In this document: piece after piece, positions 7,901 to 14,917 of the stretch
Layout of the letters: each line of letters begins with the position of its first letter
Position numbering within the stretch: position 1 is the first letter of the stretch
Source: Luminiphilus sp.
GTDB lineage: Bacteria > Pseudomonadota > Gammaproteobacteria > Pseudomonadales > Halieaceae
DNA length: 18,683 nucleotides
Assembly: GCA_024638905.1 (NCBI GenBank)
Contig: JAHEJH010000017.1
Coordinates: forward strand, 1-18,683
Direction of reading: 5' to 3'
Translations under genes and position numbers: made by a program
The notes under the pieces: generated by a model
The model's database searches: none
What the model saw: the letters and a program-made list of their open reading frames with translations, nothing else
Told to the model about the DNA's origin: nothing

Positions 7901-8077
7901 ATCGTCTGGCCAGCGATTCAGGAGCGCTACCGACAAAGCCTGATGACCGCCCGATTACTGTTAGTCAAAGGCACGGTGGAATCTCGCGACGGCGTGACGC
8001 ATGTGATTGCCGGCACACTGGAGGACTGCAGCGATCGCTTAAGCGCTTTGGCTGTGCAATCCCGGGACTTTCACTGA
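4994..8077 (+). CDS. dnaE2: DnaE2, error-prone DNA polymerase III alpha homologue
   Basis: A 1027-residue C-family polymerase of the normal DnaE2 length, the catalytic subunit of SOS mutagenesis with ImuB. Domains in order: an N-terminal PHP domain (LHCLTHYSFLRGA near 5-17, ALAITDECSLAG near 34-45); the palm with PDIDVDF, where Asp368, Asp370 and Asp372 include the two first catalytic aspartates; the third acidic residue is Asp519 in LLKVDILALG; fingers with FGGYGFPESHSASFALLAY near 705; a helix-hairpin-helix region; and a C-terminal OB fold at about 937-1015 (VRVAGLVTCRQRPGTASG onwards). The start is GTG, fixed because the conserved PHP sequence begins at residue 3. There is no Shine-Dalgarno. 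It is convergent with the small CPXCG gene. Confidence 0.97.
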   Translation: MYAELHCLTHYSFLRGASAPEELVGRAASCGYHALAITDECSLAGVVKAHVAAKELGLKLIVGSEFTLTEGIRLIALVPSREAYGELSGLISRARRRSGKGKYRVHLRDVIFHLKRCLLILLPDDTDKQAVHLQQLARRCKGRVWIGISRLLGNDEWRRFKHRYHIAQNLQVPMVACGEVQMHSAKRKALHDVLTAIRLQTPVQQLGHRRLINSQQHLRTLDTLHSLYPETLISETRDIADRCQFSLDELRYEYPEEVVPSHHTANSYLRQEVAAGARLRWPEGVPEGIQTRIHQELDLISELSYEYYFLTVYDIVQFAKSRHILCQGRGSAANSVVCYCLHITEVSPEQVSLLFERFISRERDEPPDIDVDFEHERREEVIQYIYEKYSRRRAALAATVITYRSRSAVRDVGKAMGFDASFIDELASSLAWWNRERELTNRFQQQGLARSEQLADHFMTRVQEILGFPRHLSQHVGGFVISRGPISNLVPVENASMPDRTVIQWDKEDIEALGLLKVDILALGMLSAIRKSLDMISRDHPDIRRIQDIPKEDAATYRMLQKADSLGVFQIESRAQMSMLPRLKPACFYDLVIEIAIVRPGPIQGDMVHPYLRRKAGLEAISYPNKDIESVLSRTLGVPIFQEQVIRLAMVAAGFTGGEADALRRAISNWGKNSKLLTFEQKLKQGMINKGYTADFADRLFNQIKGFGGYGFPESHSASFALLAYVSAWLKCHHASAFYVGLLNSQPMGFYSPSQLIQDARRHHIMVLPVDVNHSSWDHQILSSADQQQPPIRLGLRLIKGLSEAAGQRVHAAQRLRPFANVADLRQRACLDRGDMEALAAADALSGISGNRYQSHWQTMALEDHRPLLPHDSATQRSQDDVAVTAAPTLPEDVVADYQSTGLTLRSHPLSLLRHQPPFDRCRRQTELETLGNHRFVRVAGLVTCRQRPGTASGVVFLTLEDETGNINVIVWPAIQERYRQSLMTARLLLVKGTVESRDGVTHVIAGTLEDCSDRLSALAVQSRDFH

Positions 8078-8154
8078 CAGCGCAGCTCCGCTATCCGTGC
8101 TCTGAGAGCGACGTTGGCACATCGCAGGAGACTTTCACAACTTAGCGTAACGCG

Positions 8155-8352
8155 CTAATCGACGTCAGATCGGACCTCGGCTTCCAGCCATCCACCCGCA
8201 TCCTCACGAAGGAAAAACTCAATCGGCCGGCAGCACACCTGGCAATCTTCGATGTACTCCGCGCCCACGTCTTCAGGGTTTAAGAGCACCTCAATCGACT
8301 CGCCGCAGTAAGGGCAATAAATGCTGCTCTCCTGCAGCCCGGGCGCGTTCAT
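8155..8352 (-). CDS. CPXCG motif-containing cysteine-rich protein
   Basis: A 65-residue protein with YCPYCGESIEVLL near the N-terminus and EDCQVCCRPIEF in the middle. Cys13, Cys16, Cys37 and Cys40 form two CxxC knuckles, as in the Cys-rich CPXCG family, so it is probably a small zinc-ribbon-like protein. The molecular role is not known. Length and the two motifs match the family well. It starts 6 nt after the stop of the FAD monooxygenase and is likely co-transcribed with it. GGAGG in the last codons of that gene lies 14 nt from the ATG, longer than ideal, so translation may depend on coupling. Confidence 0.9.
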   Translation of the reverse strand: MNAPGLQESSIYCPYCGESIEVLLNPEDVGAEYIEDCQVCCRPIEFFLREDAGGWLEAEVRSDVD

Positions 8353-8358
8353 GGAGGG

Positions 8359-9897
8359 CTAGCTGGCCTCCTGAAGCACGGCCGCTTCGGCCACCACACC
8401 CGCACGTTCCAGCACCAGCTCATCATCCTGAAGCGGGTCATCGCGGAACATTTTGCGATCCTTGCGATAGTTCTGCGGGTTCATCCAGGGCATCTGATCG
8501 CCCTGTTTGGGGAAGCGGTGCATCACCCGCTGCATGTACCCGGCGGAGAAGTCATCAATCCAGAAACGCTGGCTCATGGAGTCGGCCAGTTCATCTGCAA
8601 TACGCGGCGTCGCTGTGGTCATACCTGTCGTGCGCATGTGGTTCAGCAAACGACAGACCCAGGTCGCAATCAAATCCGCGCGCAGCGTCCAGGACGCGTT
8701 GATATAGCCGAAGGTGTGCACCATATTGGGAATGTTGGAGCACATCATGCCCTTGTAGGTCCACTCGTTGGCAAAGTCGATCGCCTCACCATCGAGGGTG
8801 AATTCCGCGCCGCCGAGCACGACCAATTCCAGCCCTGTCGCGCAAACAATAATGTCGGCGTCGAGGTGCGCACCGGAGGCCAGCTGCACACCGTTTTCCG
8901 TGATCTTCTCAATGTGATCGGTGACCACCGATGCCTTGCCTGACTGAATCGCACGGAACAGATCGTCATCCGGCACCAGACACAGACGCTGATCCCACGG
9001 GTTGTAGCGCGGGGTAAAGTGCTTCTCAACATCGACCAATTCACCGATTTCTGCCCGTACTTTTTTCAGCAGCGAGCGCTTGAGAATCCCGGGGGCGACA
9101 CGCGACAGACTGTACATCCACTGCTGCCAGAGCGTGTTTCGCCATCTGACGAGGTCGTAGGCCAGCTTCGGGGGTAAAACCCGACGTAACCAATTGGCGA
9201 GGCCATCGATGGAAGGCCTCGAGACCACATACGTCGGGGAGCGCTGCAGCATCGTGACCTGCGAAGCCTGTCGCGCCATGTTGGGGACCAGCGTCATCGC
9301 CGTAGCACCTGAACCGATTACCACGACTTTTTTGTCCGCATGATCAAGGCTGTCCGGCCAAAATTGGGGATGGATCCACTCCCCCCTGAAGGCCGCCTTG
9401 CCCTCAAAGTCTGGCTCGTAGCCCTGATCGTAGCTGTAATATCCGGCACACATCAGGAGGAAACCGCAACGATAGCGCCTGACGCCTTCAGGGGTCTCGA
9501 CGGTCAGCTGCCACTGACTTCGTTCGCTGCACCAGTCAGCAGCGATCAATTTTTGGCTAAGACGAATACGTTCGCGAATGCGGTGCTCGTCGGCCGTCTC
9601 ATTCACATAACTGAGAATCGAAGGGCCGTCTGCGATACTTTTTTCGGCTTCCCAGGGTTTGAAATCGTATCCCAGGGTATGCATGTCACTGTCAGAGCGA
9701 ATGCCGGGATAACGAAACAGGTCCCAGGTACCCCCGATCGCTTCGCGTCGCTCCAGCAAAATGAAGTCGCGATCCGGGCAATCTCGCTGGAGCCGCACCG
9801 CGGTGCCAATGCCTGACAGGCCCGCGCCGATAATAATGGCGTCGAATGCCTCTGCGTCAATCTCTTGCACTGGGGGGATATCAACCGTCGAATTCAT
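8359..9897 (-). CDS. FAD-dependent monooxygenase, Baeyer-Villiger/EthA-like
   Basis: A 512-residue NAD(P)H- and oxygen-dependent flavoprotein monooxygenase. The FAD-binding Rossmann motif GAGLSG is at 24-29, followed by GGTWDLFRYPGIRSDSDMH at 55-73. The Baeyer-Villiger fingerprint FxGxxxHxxxWP is complete at 170-181 (Phe170, Gly172, His176, Trp180). A second nucleotide-binding motif, GSGATA, is at 195-200, and ATGLEL near 353 is the usual late FAD motif. This combination fits the EthA-like group that oxidises ketones, sulfides or thioamides; the natural substrate cannot be read from sequence. The ATG at 9897 has AAGGA 7 nt upstream and lies just before the FAD domain. The open frame extends 29 codons further upstream, but that part has no family character. 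The 193-bp gap to argG (9898-10090) likely holds its promoter. Confidence 0.92.
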   Translation of the reverse strand: MNSTVDIPPVQEIDAEAFDAIIIGAGLSGIGTAVRLQRDCPDRDFILLERREAIGGTWDLFRYPGIRSDSDMHTLGYDFKPWEAEKSIADGPSILSYVNETADEHRIRERIRLSQKLIAADWCSERSQWQLTVETPEGVRRYRCGFLLMCAGYYSYDQGYEPDFEGKAAFRGEWIHPQFWPDSLDHADKKVVVIGSGATAMTLVPNMARQASQVTMLQRSPTYVVSRPSIDGLANWLRRVLPPKLAYDLVRWRNTLWQQWMYSLSRVAPGILKRSLLKKVRAEIGELVDVEKHFTPRYNPWDQRLCLVPDDDLFRAIQSGKASVVTDHIEKITENGVQLASGAHLDADIIVCATGLELVVLGGAEFTLDGEAIDFANEWTYKGMMCSNIPNMVHTFGYINASWTLRADLIATWVCRLLNHMRTTGMTTATPRIADELADSMSQRFWIDDFSAGYMQRVMHRFPKQGDQMPWMNPQNYRKDRKMFRDDPLQDDELVLERAGVVAEAAVLQEAS

Positions 9898-9904
9898 ACA
9901 CTTT

Positions 9905-9909
9905 TCCTT
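9905..9909 (-). promoter_or_regulatory. Ribosome binding site deciding the monooxygenase start
   Basis: AAGGA on the minus strand, 7 nt before the ATG at 9897-9895. It supports this start over the upstream in-frame ATG at 9984. Confidence 0.7.
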
Positions 9910-10090
9910 ACCAGTCCCTGCCGGCAACTTTGCAGACCGCAGCGGTGCCCGCACTATGCTTACCCAACAGGACCACAGGCGCATGTGGCCTCACAGTACC
10001 GCTCCACTTTACACCCTTTTCACGGGACCGGCGTCTGGTGCCCGCAGGTATGGCAGAGTCCGCGGAGGGTCCGCCGTCAGGGCTGTTTAA

Positions 10091-11311
10091 CTACTGATTC
10101 TGGCGGCCTTTAGTGGCGGCAATACGCAAGCGCAGTGCATTGAGCTTGATGAAACCCTCAGCATCAGCCTGATCGTAGGCGCCGCCATCCTCTTCGAATG
10201 TGGCAATGCTCTCGTCAAACAGAGAGTCACTGGATCGCCGGCCGGTGACGGTGATGTTGCCCTTATATAGCGAAACCCGCACATCGCCGTTCACCACGGT
10301 TTGCGTCTGGTCGATCGCTGCCTGTAGCGCATGGCGCTCAGGAGACCACCAGTAGCCGTTGTAAATCAGCTTGGCATAACGCGGCATCAGCTCGTCTTTC
10401 AAATGCGCCACTTCTCTATCCAGCGTGATGGACTCGATGGCACGATGAGCTCGCAGCAGAATGCTGCCCCCGGGCGTCTCGTAGCAGCCGCGGGATTTCA
10501 TCCCCACATAGCGGTTCTCGACAATATCGGCGCGACCGATTCCGTTAGCACCGCCTCGTTCGTTCAACTTCGCCAGTATCTCCGCAGCGGTCAGCACCTC
10601 CCCGTCGATCGCTACCACGTCTCCGTGCTCAAAGGTCAGAATCAGTTCTTCCGCCTGATCAGGCGCAGCTTCAGGGCTCACTGTCCAACGCCACATGTCT
10701 TCCTCGGGCGGGATCCAGGGGTCCTCCAACACGTCACCCTCATAGGAAATGTGCAGCAGGTTGGCATCCATGGAATACGGCGATTTCTTTTGTGCCTTAG
10801 CAAAGTCCACGGGGATATTGTGCTGCTCGCAGTAGGCCATCAGCGCCTCTCGGGAATTCAGATCCCACTCTCGCCACGGCGCAATCACCTGAATACCGGG
10901 TTTCAGAGCATAGGCGCCCAGCTCAAAGCGCACCTGGTCATTCCCTTTACCGGTTGCACCATGGGCGATGGCGTCGGCACCGGTCTCGTTGGCAATTTCG
11001 ACCAATCGCTGCGCGATCAAGGGCCGGGCGATGGAGGTGCCAAGCAGGTACTCACCCTCATATACCGTGTTGGCACGGAACATGGGAAATACGAAGTCGC
11101 GCACAAAGGATTCCTGGAGATCTTCAATGTAAATCTCCTTCACACCCAGTGCTTGCGCTTTGGTGCGAGCGGGCTCAACTTCCTCGCCCTGGCCAATGTC
11201 TGCAGTGAACGTTACCACTTCACACTGGTAGGTTTCCTGCAGCCAGCGCACGATCACCGAGGTATCCAGCCCCCCAGAGTATGCGAGCACCACCTTATTC
11301 GCCGTTGCCAT
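10091..11311 (-). CDS. argG: Argininosuccinate synthase
   Basis: A 406-residue cytoplasmic enzyme that joins citrulline and aspartate with ATP to form argininosuccinate, the penultimate step of arginine synthesis. The ATP-pyrophosphatase P-loop AYSGGLDTS lies at 10-18. Further family landmarks are TADIGQGEE, the GTSIARPLIA segment, AHGATGKGNDQVRFE and SPYSMDANLLHISYEG. Length fits the roughly 400-residue bacterial type. Start choice: ATG at 11311 has AGG 7 nt upstream (11319-11321) and gives MATANKVVLAYSGG. An ATG two codons earlier (11317) is possible. It diverges from pyrC across 128 bp. No ArgR box is evident to me by eye. Confidence 0.98.
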   Translation of the reverse strand: MATANKVVLAYSGGLDTSVIVRWLQETYQCEVVTFTADIGQGEEVEPARTKAQALGVKEIYIEDLQESFVRDFVFPMFRANTVYEGEYLLGTSIARPLIAQRLVEIANETGADAIAHGATGKGNDQVRFELGAYALKPGIQVIAPWREWDLNSREALMAYCEQHNIPVDFAKAQKKSPYSMDANLLHISYEGDVLEDPWIPPEEDMWRWTVSPEAAPDQAEELILTFEHGDVVAIDGEVLTAAEILAKLNERGGANGIGRADIVENRYVGMKSRGCYETPGGSILLRAHRAIESITLDREVAHLKDELMPRYAKLIYNGYWWSPERHALQAAIDQTQTVVNGDVRVSLYKGNITVTGRRSSDSLFDESIATFEEDGGAYDQADAEGFIKLNALRLRIAATKGRQNQ

Positions 11312-11338
11312 AACCATGCCTAAAAAAAACGGGAGCGT

Positions 11339-11344
11339 AGTGTA
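11339..11344 (-). promoter_or_regulatory. Candidate argG -10 element
   Basis: TACACT on the minus strand, about 28 nt upstream of the argG ATG. No good -35 hexamer is found at 16-18 bp, so this is tentative. Confidence 0.3.
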
Positions 11345-11385
11345 CGTCCGCGACTCGCTCCGCGCCACACAAGCCACAGCCTCGG

Positions 11386-11412
11386 TTGCGAGCGCCTGAC
11401 CTCTGCTACACT
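11386..11412 (+). promoter_or_regulatory. Candidate pyrC promoter
   Basis: TTGCGA (11386-11391) and TACACT (11407-11412) are separated by 15 bp, slightly short of the optimum. Transcription from here would give a leader of about 20 nt before the pyrC ATG at 11440. Confidence 0.4.
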
Positions 11413-11439
11413 GGCAAGACCGAGTGGGTATCTTTGATC

Positions 11440-12474
11440 ATGACCGCGTTAACGCTGACATTACCGGATGACTGGCACATCCACCTGCGGGACGGGGCAG
11501 CCCTCGCCACCACGGTGACCGACGTGGCCCGTTGGGCTGGGCGTGCCATCGTCATGCCCAACCTGACACCACCGCTCTTGAATGTGACAGATGCACTCAG
11601 TTATCGAGACCGCATTTTGGCTCATGTCCCAGAAGGCCGGGACTTCGACCCGCTCATGGTCCTGTATCTCACTGACGCCACCACCCCCGAGATCGTGGCG
11701 GAGGCGGCCCAGTCTCCGCATGTGCAGGGCATCAAACTTTACCCGGCCGGCGCAACCACCAACTCGGATGCGGGCGTCACGGGCATCGAGGCGCTGTATC
11801 CCGTTTTCGAGGCGATGGAGCGGCATGATTTGCCACTGCTGATACACGGTGAAGTCACCGATCATCACGTGGATATTTTTGATCGCGAAAAAGCCTTCAT
11901 TGATTCCGCGCTCATCCCTGTCGTCGACGCCTTTCCTGCGCTCCGTATCGTGTTTGAACACATCACCACCGCCGACGCCGTGCAGTTTGTTCAGGCATCT
12001 GGCGACAATGTCGCCGCGACGGTCACAGCGCACCATCTGCTTTATAACCGCAACGACATGCTGGTGGGAGGAATCCGACCACACTTGTTTTGCTTGCCCG
12101 TGCTCAAGCGCGATAAACATCAATCGGCACTGCGCCAGGTGGTCACATCAGGCCACCCACGCTTCTTCCTCGGCACGGACTCAGCACCCCATGCCCGGGG
12201 CGACAAGGAATCAAGCTGCGGATGCGCGGGCTGCTACACCGCCCATGCCGCGCTCGAGCTTTATACAGAGGTCTTTGAAGAGGAAAACGCACTCGATCAG
12301 CTAGAGGCGTTTGCCAGCTTCAACGGCCCGGACTTCTACCGCTTGCCACGCAATAGCGACTCAATCACGCTCACCAAAGACCCTCAGTCCATACCCGAGG
12401 CATTCCGTCTCGGTGACAGCGAAGTCGTGCCCATTCGCGCTGGTGACAGCGTGGGCTGGACAGTGTCCCGCTAG
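11440..12474 (+). CDS. pyrC: Dihydroorotase
   Basis: A 344-residue cytoplasmic zinc enzyme that cyclises carbamoyl aspartate to dihydroorotate in pyrimidine synthesis. It is the short, E. coli-like (type II) form. All metal ligands are present with a constant 3-residue offset from E. coli PyrC: His13 and His15 (DDWHIHLRD), Lys99 (GIKLYPAGATTNS, the carboxylated lysine), His136, His174 and the catalytic Asp247 (GTDSAPH). The ATG at 11440 starts the conserved region. A TTG-initiated extension from 11386 has no family character and overlaps the likely promoter. The ribosome site is weak (GTGGG, 11 nt away). rnt follows after 5 nt, so the two form an operon; as I recall, the same pyrC-rnt pair occurs in pseudomonads. 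Confidence 0.98.
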   Translation: MTALTLTLPDDWHIHLRDGAALATTVTDVARWAGRAIVMPNLTPPLLNVTDALSYRDRILAHVPEGRDFDPLMVLYLTDATTPEIVAEAAQSPHVQGIKLYPAGATTNSDAGVTGIEALYPVFEAMERHDLPLLIHGEVTDHHVDIFDREKAFIDSALIPVVDAFPALRIVFEHITTADAVQFVQASGDNVAATVTAHHLLYNRNDMLVGGIRPHLFCLPVLKRDKHQSALRQVVTSGHPRFFLGTDSAPHARGDKESSCGCAGCYTAHAALELYTEVFEEENALDQLEAFASFNGPDFYRLPRNSDSITLTKDPQSIPEAFRLGDSEVVPIRAGDSVGWTVSR

Positions 12475-12479
12475 CGACG

Positions 12480-13175
12480 ATGACTGATTCCACGCACCCG
12501 GCAGGTGCCGATGACGACCTGACCCTCTCGGCCGCAGCCGGCCCGACAATGCGCGACCGATTCCGCGGGTTCTTGCCAGTCGTAGTGGATATCGAAACCG
12601 GCGGCTTCAACTGTCAGACCGACGCCATACTCGAGATCGCCATGACGCTGCTCACGATGAATGAGGATGGCCAATTAGAGATCGCCGAAACCCACAGTCG
12701 TAACGTCGAGCCGTTTGAGGGCGCAAACCTTGATCCGTCAGCACTGGAATTCACCGGCATTGATCCCGAGAGTCCTCTGCGCGGCGCAGTGCCTGAAGAC
12801 ATTGCCCTTGGAGAACTGTTCGCTATCGTGCGGCAAGCGGTCAAGTCGAACCACTGCAACCGGGCCATTCTGGTTGGCCACAACGCGCACTTTGACGCGG
12901 GATTTCTGAATGCCGCTACAGAGCGGTTGGGGCTAAAGCGGAACCCGTTTCACCCCTTCTCCCACTTCGACACCGCCACCCTCGCCGGGCTCGCAGTGGG
13001 CCACACGGTGCTCGCGCGGGCCTGTGCGCTGGCAGATATACCCTTTGACAACAACGAAGCGCACTCGGCCGATTACGATGCCGCCAAAACCGCTGAGCTA
13101 TTCTGCCTTATCGTGAATCGCTGGCAGTCGCTGGGGGGGTGGACGACTCCGGCTCCGGCTGAGGACCCCGAATAA
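12480..13175 (+). CDS. rnt: Ribonuclease T
   Basis: A 231-residue DEDDh-type 3'-5' exoribonuclease, which trims the 3' ends of tRNA and other stable RNAs and turns over the tRNA CCA end. The active-site residues are complete and sit 14 positions later than in E. coli RNase T: Asp37 and Glu39 (VVDIETGGFN), Asp139 (GHNAHFDAGFL), His195 and Asp200 (AHSADYDAAKTAELF). RDRFRGF near 25 and VNRWQSLGGW near 212 are also family hallmarks. The extra N-terminal ~14 residues are low-complexity; a start at the ATG at 12549 would remove them but has no ribosome site either. Translation is probably coupled to pyrC, 5 nt upstream. Its last 68 bp overlap the convergent amidohydrolase gene. Confidence 0.97.
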   Translation: MTDSTHPAGADDDLTLSAAAGPTMRDRFRGFLPVVVDIETGGFNCQTDAILEIAMTLLTMNEDGQLEIAETHSRNVEPFEGANLDPSALEFTGIDPESPLRGAVPEDIALGELFAIVRQAVKSNHCNRAILVGHNAHFDAGFLNAATERLGLKRNPFHPFSHFDTATLAGLAVGHTVLARACALADIPFDNNEAHSADYDAAKTAELFCLIVNRWQSLGGWTTPAPAEDPE

Positions 13176-14868
13176 CGCGCCCCGGATACTCACCCGTTGC
13201 AACACCTCCTCGGAACGTAACCCGCCCCGACTTGATCGTGCAGTCGTAACCCGAAGCCGTCTGAAGCAGGCGCCGCCCACCCGCGGGCAGATCGAAGGCC
13301 ACCGTGGGTAAATTCAGTTGCAACGCATCGAGGTCGATCACATTGAGGTCCGCAAGTAAGCCCGGCGCCAGCACGCCACGATCCTCGAAGCCGTAAAGCC
13401 TGGCGGTGTCACGGCACTGGCGCTTGATAGCGCGCTCAAGCGGCATTCGCTGCCCTTCCCGGTCCCGTACCCAATGCTGAAGCATGAAGGTGGTCGCCGC
13501 GGCATCGCAGATCGTTCCGCAGTGGGCACCGCCGTCCGAGAGCGAATTCACACAGTCATCCGAATCCAGCGCCTCTTCGAGAAAATCGAGATTCCCGTTG
13601 GCGTAGTTCAGTAACGGGAAGTAGATCATGCCCGCACCTTCGTCACGCATCATGAAATCATAGGCATACTCCGCAGCCGTCACACCCGCCGCTGCGGCCC
13701 GCTGCTCGATGGATTGCTCCGCAGTGGGCTCGTAATTGAAGCCGGGTAGCATTTCGTACTGCATCGAGAAGGCGGTCTCCATCAAATCAGCGATCAGCTG
13801 CAGGTCGCTACCCGTGGGCTCGCCCTGCTCGGAAAGCAGCTGGCTGCGGAAACTGGGGTCCTGCAGGTGTTGCCACTGCTCAGACCAGGGCTTGTCTGCG
13901 ATCGCCTTCCAGCTCGGACGCTGCGAAAACGGATGGAATGTGGCGCGCCATCCCAGAATCAAACCGGTGCCCCGCATGGAGATCTGGGCGACGATATTCC
14001 CGCCTTTGGCATTCTGGGCTCGCATATCACCCAGCTGGTCTTTGAACGGCAAACTCTTGATGGGTGATTCAAGCGCAGTGAAGGTCACGGGTGCACCGGT
14101 CTCCCGGCTGAGGTCACCCATCCACTCGAACTCGTTCCACTCAGGCAACAAATCGCTCGCCATCTCGAAAACGCCATGACCCGCTCGCTTCAGCGCGCGA
14201 CCAATGCCCAGCAGCTCTTCTTTTGTCGCCGTGGTACCCGGGACCAGCTCTCCCTCGATAGATTTGTGCAGGATCGTGCGCGAGGTGGAAAAGCCGACCG
14301 CGCCCGCGCGAAGACCTTCCTCCACAATGGCCGACATCCGCGCAATCTCAGTCTCTGTTGGCTCCTCGTTTGCGGCACCGCGATCACCCATTACGTAGGC
14401 ACGCACCGCTCCGTGGGGGACCTGAGCGGCAACATCCACTGTGCGATCTAGCCCTTCAAGGGCATCGAGATATTCCGGGAATGACTCCCAATTCCAGGTC
14501 ATCCCCTCGGTCAGCGCGCTGCCGGGAATATCTTCCACCCCTTCCATCAAGCCCACCAGCCACTCCTGTCGATCTGGTGCCGCGGGCGCAAAGCCGACGC
14601 CGCAGTTTCCCATCACCACGGTTGTCACCCCATGCCAGGAAGAGGGTGCCATTGTCTGATCCCAGGTGGCTTGGCCGTCATAATGCGTATGAATATCCAC
14701 AAACCCCGGTGCGACAACGCGTCCGGCGGCGTCGATTTCCTCTGCGCCACCCTCTGTCAGATCGCCCATCGCAACGATACGGTCGCCGACAATACCGATA
14801 TCCATCACCTTCCCAGGAGCGCCCGTGCCGTCCACCACTAAACCGCCGGTAATCTTGAGATCAAACAT
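13108..14868 (-). CDS. Amidohydrolase, N-acyl-D-amino-acid deacylase-like
   Basis: A 586-residue member of the amidohydrolase superfamily, close to the D-aminoacylase group. The beta-sandwich start (LKITGGLVVDGTGAPG), metal motif VDIHTHYDGQATWD (His60, His62), MGNCGVGFAP (Cys89, the bridging-cysteine position in D-aminoacylases) and SDGGAHCG (Asp445) are present. GVLAPGLLADLNVIDL near 498 and the end near GEYPGRVIRG (559-568) are typical. The two further His ligands of classical D-aminoacylase are not obvious: the regions around 262-270 and 295-310 carry other residues, so substrate and metal use are uncertain. The start has AGGAG (14878-14882) 9 nt upstream. It is the last gene of the mpl-led string. 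Residues from about 565 on, a Pro/Ser/Glu-rich tail, are encoded antisense to rnt. Confidence 0.88.
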   Translation of the reverse strand: MFDLKITGGLVVDGTGAPGKVMDIGIVGDRIVAMGDLTEGGAEEIDAAGRVVAPGFVDIHTHYDGQATWDQTMAPSSWHGVTTVVMGNCGVGFAPAAPDRQEWLVGLMEGVEDIPGSALTEGMTWNWESFPEYLDALEGLDRTVDVAAQVPHGAVRAYVMGDRGAANEEPTETEIARMSAIVEEGLRAGAVGFSTSRTILHKSIEGELVPGTTATKEELLGIGRALKRAGHGVFEMASDLLPEWNEFEWMGDLSRETGAPVTFTALESPIKSLPFKDQLGDMRAQNAKGGNIVAQISMRGTGLILGWRATFHPFSQRPSWKAIADKPWSEQWQHLQDPSFRSQLLSEQGEPTGSDLQLIADLMETAFSMQYEMLPGFNYEPTAEQSIEQRAAAAGVTAAEYAYDFMMRDEGAGMIYFPLLNYANGNLDFLEEALDSDDCVNSLSDGGAHCGTICDAAATTFMLQHWVRDREGQRMPLERAIKRQCRDTARLYGFEDRGVLAPGLLADLNVIDLDALQLNLPTVAFDLPAGGRRLLQTASGYDCTIKSGRVTFRGGVATGEYPGRVIRGPQPEPESSTPPATASDSR

Positions 14869-14917
14869 TCACGATTTCTCCTGCCTATGAAGGCCTACCT
14901 GATGACTCTCTATTGCT

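Noticed and set aside
8142..8158. Inverted repeat TTAGCG/CGCTAA between dnaE2 and the CPXCG gene
   Set aside because: 6-bp arms with no T run; it overlaps the CPXCG stop and is not convincing as a bidirectional terminator.
10062..10074. Hairpin GCGGA-GGG-TCCGC after argG as terminator
   Set aside because: Only 5-bp arms and no T run on the argG strand.
10331..11323. Long open frame (330 codons) on the plus strand opposite argG
   Set aside because: It is the mirror of the highly conserved argG; the translation has no recognisable family and no start signal.
11461..12123. 220-codon frame opposite pyrC
   Set aside because: Antisense to conserved PyrC metal-site sequence; no family character.
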